From assembly GCA_030407085.1 (NCBI GenBank), contig CM059585.1, positions 110,287,501-110,351,500 of the forward strand: a DNA stretch of 64,000 nt, in the 5' to 3' direction. Source of the stretch: Trichopria drosophilae (lineage: Eukaryota > Arthropoda > Insecta > Hymenoptera > Diapriidae). Each line of letters begins with the position of its first letter. The stretch's first letter is position 1. The notes below the pieces were generated by a model, which saw only the letters and a program-made list of their open reading frames with translations, did no database searches and had not been told where the DNA came from. Shown piece after piece: positions 56,346-64,000 of the stretch. Both the position numbers and the translations under genes were made by a program.

Positions 56346-56457
56346 ATACAGGGTCATCGAAAAGTATCGGACCCCCCCTAATATCTTCAGTTAGAATGCA
56401 CTTAGGAGAAAATGTCCAATAGCAAAGTTGTATGGTTTCAAGCGGGGAGCAAGATGA

Positions 56458-56507
56458 TGACCTTGACTTTGACCTTGACCATGTCCTTCAAGGTCATTTC
56501 AAGGTCA
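56458..56507. promoter_or_regulatory. Cluster of four TCAAGGTCA-type motifs in TIR of element C
   Basis: TGACCTTGA at 56458-56466 and 56470-56478, TCAAGGTCA at 56488-56496 and 56499-56507: two sites in each orientation within 50 bp. The same cluster is in the right TIR (about 58174-58223). TCAAGGTCA is the extended half-site bound by monomeric nuclear receptors of the FTZ-F1/ERR type; function here is inference. Confidence 0.5.
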
Positions 56508-56650
56508 ATCTTATTTTTTTAAATAGAACCCCCTACATTTTATTGCATATTCTTATAGCTTATCTCGAGAGCTTTCCAAAACACTATAATAAAATATTTT
56601 TTTATCAAGTACTTTTTGAGTTATAAAGGTTTGAAGTTAACAATTTGTTA

Positions 56651-56778
56651 AGTGGTGTGCGAGTCCGACCAGTTAAGGCAAGAGTGGTGTACGAGTCCGA
56701 CCAGTTAAGGCAAGAGTGGTGTGCGAGTCCGACCAGTTAAGGCAAGAGTGGTGTATGAGTCCGGCCAGTTAAGGCAAA
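56651..56778. repeat. Four tandem copies of a 32-bp unit
   Basis: Units starting AGTGGTGTGCGAGTCCGACC at 56651, 56683, 56715 and 56747, with few differences. They lie between the left TIR and the transposase stop codon in element C. Confidence 0.9.
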
Positions 56779-56841
56779 TTTAATTCCAATTGGTTAGCTT
56801 GGGCAAAATATTTAATTGTACCAAACAATTCACAACAAATG

Positions 56842-57867
56842 TTAAAATTGTTGCCCTTCAACAGCCTGGCAATGTGTCAATCTGTTATAAACAGCCGAAA
56901 CCGCATTCCGGTACGTTTCTGGCGGTATTAGTTCTATCTCTCGAGTTATTCTCCCTCTTAAATCATCTAAATCTTGAGGCTTGGTGGCATAAACTTTACT
57001 TTTCAAGTAACCCCACAAAAAAAAGTCAAGTGGGGTCAAGTCCGGAGACCGAGGTGGCCACTCAATATGACCCCTTCGCCCTATCCACCTGTCCTGAAAG
57101 ACCTCATTCAAATATTGACGGCCAATGACAGCATAATGAGGTGGAGCTCCATCCTGTTGGAAATAAATTTCATCCATATTTCCACCAGCTATGTCTCGAA
57201 TAGCTGGAACAATTTGTTCGCGAAGCATGACTAGGTATACTTGTGCTGTCAAATTGCCTTCAATGAAGAAAGGGCCAACTGGTCTACCATTAAGAATACC
57301 AGCCCATACGTTAACTTTTTGTGGATATTGAGTATGATTGTCTCTTTGCCAGTGAGGATTAACGTCACTCCAGTATCTACAATTGTGTCTATTTACATTT
57401 CCAGTCAGTTCAAATGTTGCCTCATCAGAGAAAACAATATTATCAAGTAATAGAGGATCGTCGACAATCATCTCCATCATAAGATCACAAAATTCGATGC
57501 GTCTATCAAAATCGTCTTCGGACAACTCTTGGACCAAATGGAGTTTGTATGGATGCCATTTATTCAATTTCAGAATTTTACTGACAGATGCATGACCGAT
57601 TTCGTGTTCTTGTGCAACGCGATTGATGGAAATATGGGGATCTTCAACGAAAGACTGTAAAACATCTAATGCCTTATCATTATTTGTTGCTGTTTTAGGT
57701 CTACCAGATTTTGGGCGGCTTTTAACGCTACCAATGGCCTCGAAACGATGAATAGTACGGATTACAGTACTTTTGGAGATCCTATTATTTTCATTCCGAA
57801 AATTTTCATTAAATAATCGCGTTACTGTTTTATACCCTCTTTGTTGATCTCCCCATCCTCGCATCAT
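56842..57867 (-). CDS. Mariner-superfamily transposase, family C
   Basis: An unbroken frame of 341 codons from MMRGWGDQQ at 57867. It has paired HTH segments (ISKSTVIRTIHRFEAIG; SINRVAQEHEIGHASVSKIL), NKWHPYKLHLVQELSEDDF linker, then VFSDEATF, VNVWAGI, FQQDGAPPHY and WPPRSPDLTPLDFFLWGYL. The three catalytic Asp are present, 36 residues between the last two. The B-family relative has about 15 more N-terminal residues; here the equivalent stretch is readable only with a one-base shift around 57880-57895, so either translation starts at MMRGW or the first residues are lost. Acts on the element's TIRs by cut-and-paste at TA. No other defect was seen. Confidence 0.85.
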   Translation of the reverse strand: MMRGWGDQQRGYKTVTRLFNENFRNENNRISKSTVIRTIHRFEAIGSVKSRPKSGRPKTATNNDKALDVLQSFVEDPHISINRVAQEHEIGHASVSKILKLNKWHPYKLHLVQELSEDDFDRRIEFCDLMMEMIVDDPLLLDNIVFSDEATFELTGNVNRHNCRYWSDVNPHWQRDNHTQYPQKVNVWAGILNGRPVGPFFIEGNLTAQVYLVMLREQIVPAIRDIAGGNMDEIYFQQDGAPPHYAVIGRQYLNEVFQDRWIGRRGHIEWPPRSPDLTPLDFFLWGYLKSKVYATKPQDLDDLRGRITREIELIPPETYRNAVSAVYNRLTHCQAVEGQQF

Positions 57868-58344
57868 TAACAGTGTTATTCGATCTCTTTCACATTGAAA
57901 TCACGCATTCGAGCAGCTTCTCGCGATTACGTTCAGGCAGCGCCAGAGCCTATTAGCATAACTGGTTGAAGCCGTACACCACTTTTGCTTTAAACCATTA
58001 ATTGGTCTCATTATTCCGCGCACAAAAGTATTAAAAAATTGTTAACTTCAAACCTTTATAACTCAAAAAGTACATAATAAAAAAATATTTTATTATAGTG
58101 TTTTGGAAAGCTCTCGAGATAAGCTATAAGAATATGCAATAAAATGTAGGGGGTTCTATTTAAAAAAATAAGATTGACCTTGAAATGACCTTGAAGGACA
58201 TGGTCAAGGTCAAAGTCAAGGTCATCATCTTACTCCCCGCTTGAAACCATACAACTTTGCTATTGGACATTTTCTCCTAAGTGCATTCTAACTGAAGATA
58301 TTAGGGGGGTCCGATACTTTTCGATGACCCTGTATATATATATA

Positions 58345-58800
58345 TATTATGTCTGACAGTCAGTGAAAACGGCAAACACGAATTAATCATTCCAAGTTAT
58401 TAGAAAAAATTTTGCAGTTGAAAAAACACCACAAACACATGTGCACGCTGAAATCGCATGTAAAGTTCTTTTCCGTGATTTTCATATCAAGAAACAGAAG
58501 ATTGCGAAATTGCATACACGAAGCCATTGTTCGAAATGCTTATTTTTTTCGCAGGATAAAAAAATTATTCGGAATTTCCTGCACGTGGAAATCATATGCA
58601 AATTAGTTCTTGCTGGGTAATTTCTGATAAAGTTTAAGAATAAAATTTGGCATACGCTAACTAATCGTTCAAAAACACAAGTTTTTGTTACAAACAGTTA
58701 TTACGTTTGCAATGCCGCTGCAGTCGAATGTGGATTAATTGTTCGTTTAAAGTTCATGAAATACCCATACAACTTCCCCATTTAATTTGCATACGCGAAG
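58345..58800 (+). repeat. 'GGCATACACGAA' repeat family, block 3
   Basis: Colinear with block 1 (53600-53860), including the TTTTTTTCGCAG acceptor-like end at about 58555, then further units ('ggcatacgctaactaatcgttcaaaaacac'). Confidence 0.55.
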
Positions 58801-58807
58801 AAATCAG

Positions 58808-59900
58808 TCACATTTTTTGATCACTAGCTCCTGGTCTATATAACGCATCCTGATTGATAGCAACAATTGCATCGCGTAACTCAACGTCAGCACCTCTGAA
58901 GTTTGTTCCATTGTCTGAGTACAAACGCACCGGTTGACCCCGCCTAGCTGCCATGCGACGGATGGCCATGATGGCGGAATCGGAACTTAGGGAATGTGCG
59001 AGCTCGATATGTATTGCTCTCGTCGTCAAACAGGTAAAAATTACGCCCCTCCTTTTCTCATGTCTTCTCCCTATTTTTACGGACATCGGTCCAAAGTAGC
59101 GATTACCGACTTTGTCTCTCCGCACGGCTGCGTCCGATTTCCGCATGGTACCCCATTCGGTGTGCAATGGTGTAGGAAAACCGCAGAAAACCTACACCCA
59201 ACACCATTACAACAATCATACATATATTTTCTGCATTATTGCAGTGCTGATTCGCAACATGAACTTGCACATTGTACAATTCGCGATAATGGAACGCAGT
59301 AAAACGCGAAGTTTTGTTACCCAAAAATCGCGCCTCACTTCATTCCCCACAGTCTCGTGGCTGGTGTGATTCATACTCTCGTGAAAATGATTCACTAGCA
59401 AACGAACCTGCGCCGAAACACCGTGTAGAATCGCAGGCTCATTCGTAATAAATTCATGGGGCTCGACTCGCACGACCTCTGACTCGTAGGATTCCATCCT
59501 CGTCGAGATAAGAAGCTAATTTCAAAATTGGGCTACGATTACTAATTTTTTGTCCAGCTTTCAGTTCGCGTATTTTGCCCGAGAAATTAAATGTTTGCAT
59601 TGATCGCAACCTCATACATTCGGCCTGCCGAATAACTTCAGCTGTTACTTCGCAATTTTTTGACCATTTAAAACCTTTTACCGCTAATAGAAAACGAGCT
59701 GTCGCGTGAGTTAATCTTTTCCAAGAGGAGAAAAACGAATATAGTCCGGCATTGGAATTTCTATCGGCGATTTTTCTCGCGAATTATCAGAGTTAACTAT
59801 GCCTACGAAAGTTTTCAATTTTCTGACGCAATTCGTTCTAATTCATCCTTTATTTATTGCACACGGTCGTTAGGCCATTCTAATTCCGAATTCATTAGAA
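58808..59900 (-). pseudogene. BEL/Pao integrase and preceding linker
   Basis: From about 59900 the frame (with stops) reads WGPEFLMNSELEWPND, then HATARFLLAVKGF. Next comes the integrase finger region HETVGNEVRRDFWVTKLR...CTMCKF (59497-59216). After a frameshift the catalytic core follows with D in the GPM/CLTTRAIHIE region and D in LYSDNGTNFRGAD (59167-58808). It stops at QDALYRPGASDQKM, before the third acidic residue, so the active site is incomplete. Confidence 0.85.
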
Positions 59901-59997
59901 ACTCTGGTCCCCACAACCAGCGTTTACGTAATTTTGAGTCGGTATTTACTTTCTTGGTAGCTAGATTAGCCGGATTATGCCCTGACGATGCCCACCT

Positions 59998-61397
59998 CTA
60001 TTCCGAAGACGAGGTTAATTCGCATATCTCCGCTACACGATGCGACACGAAAGTCTGGAATGAACGCGCATCTGCATTTAACCATGCCAAGACAGTACGC
60101 GAATCAGTCCAAAAAATGCGTCTCGTTATTTCAAATTCGTATTCCTCTGCAATTGTACGAGCCAACCTACTCGCGGTTAATGCGCCCTGCAACTCTAAGC
60201 GAGGTATCGATAAGGGCAATAAAGGGCTACTCGAGATTTGACCGCGACAAAGGCTGTTCCTGATACCAGTATCTGGACTAATAAATCTCCAGTAGGCTAC
60301 TGCAGCATAGGCCTTAGCACTCGCGTCGCAAAAAACATGTAGTTGGACTACCGTATTCTTTTTCCACGTTCTTGAGTAACAGCGCGGGATAGAAATGGTT
60401 TTGCTTTTTTCGAGATCGGCGATCCATTTCAGCCATTTTTCGTGTACTTCATTTCTCAGCGGTTCATCCCAAGCAATGCCGCTTATCAAAATTTGTTGCA
60501 AAAGAATTTTTGAATGAACAACCGTCGGTGCTAGGAACCCAAGCGGATCGAAAATCGACATAATTATTCGCAAGAATTCTCGTTTGGTTGGCTTTCGAGT
60601 TCCGGCGCGAACGTCGTGAGGGATAAGATTGTCGGAAATATTAAACAAGAAATCATCCGAAAAAGTGTCCCAGCAAAGGCCAAGTACTTTATGACGGTTA
60701 TGTTTTCCAAAATCGTGCGATTTAGCCCTGTCATTTTTTATATTATATTCCAGAATATAATCAAGAATACGCGCGTCGTTACTGGCCCAATCATGCATAT
60801 GAAAATTAGCGGATTTGTTGATTGCGCCTATGTTTAACACATTTTCGATCGCTTCTTCCAAACTGTCGCAACTATCTAGCAGATCGTCCATGTACGTTTG
60901 CTTCTGAATGCGTCTGGCCGCATTACGGTGAGCCGCGAGGAAAGTTTCAGCGTTTCGGTTTTTTATAAAAAGCGCGCTACACGGGGAAGATTTAGCTCCA
61001 AACACCAAAGTGGTCATCCGGAATTCTGAAGGTGGCGTCGACCTATCCTTACTGCTCCATAAAAATCGTTGGGCGTCGCGATTCACTTTTCGCATTTTTA
61101 CCCGGAGGAACATATCTCTAATGTCCCCTTTATATGCAATTTTGCCCGAACGGAAACGCATTAGTACGACTAAAAGCGGAAGCAAAAATCGGGGCCCGGT
61201 ACTAACATATCGTTTAAACAAACATTTCCCGCTTTAGCTGCCGCATCAAACACTAAACGGATTTTCCCTGGTTTGTTTGGGTTGGTTATTCCGAAATGTG
61301 GTAGATACCATACCCTGCCTTCAGCTGGAGTCGTCACTTTTTCCGCGTACCCTTTCCGCGGACACATTCGTTTCGCCACAGCAAACCAGTTTCCCAC
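59998..61397 (-). pseudogene. BEL/Pao reverse transcriptase and RNase H
   Basis: 61397-about 61180: VWYLPHFGITNPNKPGKIRL. A frameshift near 61180-61220 moves to the frame open to 59998, with YKGDIRDMFLRVK, FGAKSSPCSALF, the catalytic YMDD (codons at 60883-60894; YVDD is commoner in this superfamily), then SIFDPLGFLAPTVV. RNase H shows HVFCDASAKAYAAVAY, IPRLELQGALTASRLA and FWTDSRTVLAWL. A single frameshift separates it from an intact domain. Confidence 0.88.
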
Positions 61398-61432
61398 GAA
61401 TCATCGATTTTACCTGTCGTGGCCTCCAAAAC

Positions 61433-62371
61433 CTAGATTGCGCGTTTTTCGCTGGGAGTCACTCTTTCCGCGGTTCCTATCCTTAACGAGTCAATGCGAA
61501 AATAATCCCGTACGAGGCTGTGCAACGGATCATCGTGTAAATACGCTCCCCCCGTATTTCCCTGGGACTCGTCCCTACGTGTCGCACAAAGGGTGTGTCG
61601 ATTTTTCGACGAAACCCTTTTGGAGTCGCTACCGTGTACGACCCAACCTAATGGAGTCTTGGAAACCAGCGGCAATCCACCGCCCGCGCCGCGAGATTAG
61701 TGAGACATGATAATTTCGGCATTATCTTGTCCGATGAGAATTTTTGGTTTCGTGTCAACGCACGGTCTAACTTCTATATCACGAATGTGTGGGATTCGAT
61801 CGATCGTGTACTTGTCAAGTGACTGTACCGGCAAATCAAGGTTAGGGATCGTATGAACACCCGATAATGTATAGGTTACCACCGGTTCCAGGGATCCCGA
61901 TATTGCAACGGAAACTTTCTTGCTTCTTGCCGTTAATAATCCGTTTGCCGAAATGCCTTTTAGCGACAGATGAACGCGATTTCCTTGTAACCCAAGTTGA
62001 TGGGCGATTTTCGAGTCTATCAATGTAATTGTTGACCCGTCATCTATCAACGCAAACGTTTCTAACCTCGATACCGGTCCGTACAACGTGACGGGGAGTA
62101 TTTTTAACAATACACGACCTTCGGCTAGCCATAAAACCGCTCGGTTATATTGGCGGATTTGAACGTTGTCGTTTTGTGGACGCGAGGGTTGTTTATTAAC
62201 GTTGAATTGATTATTTGGTCGCGTACCCATTTCTTTTCTAAATTTCTGCGCAATATTTTCCTTCGCTAGGTTAAGACGCCTATATGTATCAACGTTATTA
62301 TGCAATTTTGGATGATGGAAGTTATTACATTTGTTTACACTGTACGGACGCTTGGAATTACAGTCCGGCAA
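61433..62371 (-). pseudogene. BEL/Pao protease and pol linker
   Basis: 62371-61697: an RLETFALIDDGSTITLID segment with the D-D-G-S active site of the A17-type retropepsin of BEL elements, then GLQGNRVHLSLKGISANG, ending DNAEIIMSH. A stop and shift at about 61680-61697, then PLVSKTPLGWVVHGSDS (61675-61433), the conserved block between protease and RT. Confidence 0.85.
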
Positions 62372-62670
62372 TCGATGCGCATTCGAAAAACAACAAAAAC
62401 AACGCCTTTCGGAACGCGCCCAATGAAACGATCGTTAATTGAAAGATCTGCGAAGGATTTACAATCGAAAATTACATGTTCTCTCCTACCGCAATAATGG
62501 CAACTAATTATTTGATTTTTATAAGAATTATTTCACATAGCTACTAAATCGGAATTGTCGCGAACGCGTGGTTTTCGATTTCTCTCACGTTGTTTACGGA
62601 AATCATCACGAGTTTTACGAATTTCATCGTGCGATTTTGGCACTACATTTATGCCCGCGTTGCACGACCC
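62330..62670 (-). pseudogene. BEL/Pao gag C-terminal zinc-knuckle region
   Basis: A charged segment RKTRDDFRKQRERNRKPRVRD leads, after one TGA (about 62533), to CHYCGRREHVIFDC, a perfect C-x2-C-x4-H-x4-C knuckle (about 62505-62460). A frameshift near 62390-62400 follows, then a second perfect knuckle CFCCFSNAHRLPDC and the C/H-rich SVNKCNNFHHPKLH that BEL elements carry before the protease. Upstream the frame runs into the A+C15 array. Confidence 0.8.
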
Positions 62671-63166
62671 ACCCCCCCCCCCCCCCACCCCCCCCCCCCC
62701 CCACCCCCCCCCCCCCCCACCCCCCCCCCCCCCCACCCCCCCCCCCCCCCACCCCCCCCCCCCCCCACCCCCCCCCCCCCCCACCCCCCCCCCCCCCCAC
62801 CCCCCCCCCCCCCCACCCCCCCCCCCCCCCACCCCCCCCCCCCCCCACCCCCCCCCCCCCCCACCCCCCCCCCCCCCCACCCCCCCCCCCCCCCACCCCC
62901 CCCCCCCCCCACCCCCCCCCCCCCCCACCCCCCCCCCCCCCCACCCCCCCCCCCCCCCACCCCCCCCCCCCCCCACCCCCCCCCCCCCCCACCCCCCCCC
63001 CCCCCCACCCCCCCCCCCCCCCACCCCCCCCCCCCCCCACCCCCCCCCCCCCCCACCCCCCCCCCCCCCCACCCCCCCCCCCCCCCACCCCCCCCCCCCC
63101 CCACCCCCCCCCCCCCCCACCCCCCCCCCCCCCCACCCCCCCCCCCCCCCACCCCCCCCCCCCCCC
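62671..63166. repeat. 31 perfect copies of a 16-bp unit, A followed by 15 C
   Basis: A residues lie exactly every 16 bases from 62671 to 63151, with the next at 63167 (496 bp = 31 x 16) and only C between. All six frames are open because 16 is not a multiple of 3 and no stop can form: plus frames read Pro with Thr and His, minus frames read Gly with Trp and Val. In the sense strand of the BEL gag it is (G15T)n, a very strong G-quadruplex former. Perfect uniformity suggests recent expansion or an assembly artefact. Confidence 0.95.
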
Positions 63167-64000
63167 ACATACGATCGCTGTTTGGACGATACCATCTCTT
63201 TGTCGAAGCCACATATCTTGGAAAACCGAAGTGATTCGCAGTCGACAACAGGGTTCGGATCAGAAGCTAGTGAATACAGTGACTCGTGATCGTGCTCTTG
63301 CTAAACGCAGTGAATCACTCGTGAAATAAAAAAGAAAAGGGGGACTCCGGAATAGTTCTACGTCGATTTCATTTTGTACTGACCTTGGTTCCGAAAGCTT
63401 GCTCGTTCTGTTTAATTTATTGTAAAAACAAAAAAGTGATTAATTCTCGGGGATTTATTTTTTTGGTGTGTACGACATAGATATTGATTTATCCGAGTTG
63501 TGTACGGGTTTGAACTTAGTTGTCTTAAGACGAAGTCGTGTCTTTCGCCGGAATTGTTCTCCGACGTATTCGTAATTCGTCAAAGAAGGTTCATCGAGTT
63601 CGAGGTTATACCAATTCCCAGGTTCGGAGCCTGATTGCGTGTCAGTTATCATATAAGCACTCGTCGTAGTTCGAATTCAAAGGTCGTACACCGAAATTAG
63701 TTTTTCTTTGCTTTGTATCGAGTTAGTTGATTAATTCGTTAGATCGGTTTCGAGGTCGAATTTTTTATATAACGTAGCCGAGAATAGTGTTCGGTTTAAG
63801 AAGTACGTGGTGAATATACATGATCTCGGTTCATGCGGATTTGCGAATTTTGTGATTTTAGGTTAAGGCGTGCGAGTGTGAAGTGTAAAGGGCTTCGTAA
63901 AGATTGTATGAATCAAGTTAAAATTGAACAATTTCTCCGCCCCCCCCCCACATGATTCGACCTACTGTGTCCGAATCTGAACAACGATCTGTGATCTCGC
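63167..64000. other. Unassigned right end of window
   Basis: Less AT-rich than most of the window. It should contain the 5' part of the BEL element if that were intact, but no gag frame, primer site or LTR border was recognised. A minus-strand frame at 63455-63652 (65 codons) has no motif. A C9 run lies at 63942-63950. Confidence 0.35.

Larger units (their letters stand above)
56349..58332 (-). mobile_element. Mariner-like element, family C, nearly intact (1984 bp)
   Basis: Ends CAGGGTCATCGAAAAGTATCGG, inverse at the right, flanked by TA (56347-56348; 58333-58334). TIRs of about 300 bp (56349-56649 with 58033-58332) are roughly 98% identical. It encodes one long transposase frame on the minus strand. 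Low TIR divergence and a long open frame make it the youngest-looking DNA transposon here. Confidence 0.92.
58808..62670 (-). mobile_element. BEL/Pao LTR retrotransposon, defective and truncated
   Basis: Minus-strand order: gag zinc knuckles, aspartic protease, RT, RNase H, integrase, the BEL/Pao order. Hallmarks: PLVSKTPLGWVVHG between protease and RT, PHFGITNPNKPGKIRLVFDAAA in RT, and YFGPMSVKIGRR...LTTRAIHIELAHSLSSDSAIMAIRR in integrase. Several frameshifts and stops. Integrase breaks off at 58808, so the 3' end and LTR are missing. The 5' part of gag is interrupted by the A+C15 repeat; no LTR was recognised to the right. Confidence 0.88.

Noticed and set aside
59998..59998. Treating the plus-strand frames across 59.0-61.7 kb as genes
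   Set aside because: They are antisense shadows of the BEL/Pao pol gene, whose motifs are unambiguous on the minus strand.
62555..63289. Six overlapping long Pro-rich and Gly-rich open frames
   Set aside because: They are a trivial product of the A+C15 array, in which no stop codon can occur in any frame.
1..64000. CRISPR arrays, rRNA or bacterial operons
   Set aside because: No spaced direct repeats of CRISPR form, no ribosomal core sequences, and coding regions contain spliceosomal introns.

Overview
This is eukaryotic genomic DNA, AT-rich and almost entirely built from transposable elements. Spliced, intron-bearing open frames, metazoan-type retroelements (Jockey/CR1-type LINE, Ty3/gypsy of the CsRn1 type, BEL/Pao), many Tc1/mariner-superfamily elements ending in CAGGG at TA sites, a tRNA-headed SINE and a Helitron-like family point to an arthropod, most likely an insect. 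The one host-like gene, a promoter-bearing ankyrin-repeat gene at 2.6-4.1 kb, resembles the ankyrin families expanded in parasitoid wasps; that placement is inference only. No rRNA, standard tRNA or CRISPR was seen.

Layout. 0-2 kb: 5'-truncated LINE flanked by an unusually long, identical 101-bp target duplication. 2.5-4.1 kb: ankyrin gene with TATA box and poly(A) signal, broken by two frameshifts. 4.2-9.9 kb: copy A of a local segmental duplication with Helitron-like copies. 10-11.3 kb: an ATG-less exon-like frame of a transposase-like protein. 12.6-21.4 kb: one Helitron-like copy split by three later transposons. 22.3-24.4 kb: copy B of the duplication, where A serves as empty site for a Helitron insertion; then a SINE. 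25.3-28.2 kb: second copy of mariner-like family A. 29-36.4 kb: a MITE, a spliced DDE transposase gene, and a spliced gene joining a Ulp1/SENP-type SUMO-protease domain to a papain-like, C76/OTU-like cysteine-protease domain. 37-44.8 kb: Helitron fragments, MITEs and a 12-bp repeat array. 45.17-53.43 kb: a hAT-type element with its 8-bp target duplication, split by a complete but dead gypsy element with its own 4-bp duplication; the gypsy is itself interrupted by a 2.4-kb insert holding a ~600-bp-arm hairpin. 56.3-58.3 kb: mariner-like element C with a nearly intact transposase. 58.8-62.7 kb: BEL/Pao remnant. 62.67-63.17 kb: 31 perfect copies of a 16-bp A+C15 unit inside its gag.

Function. 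Almost every element gene carries stops or frameshifts. The best-preserved frames are the transposase of element C and the second half of the Ulp1/C76-like gene. The insertions give a relative order: the Helitron-like copy came before families A and B and the Harbinger/Myb-like element; the hAT element before the gypsy; the gypsy before its hairpin insert. The TIRs of element C, element B and the 29-kb MITE carry clustered TCAAGGTCA motifs, the monomeric nuclear-receptor (FTZ-F1/ERR type) site.
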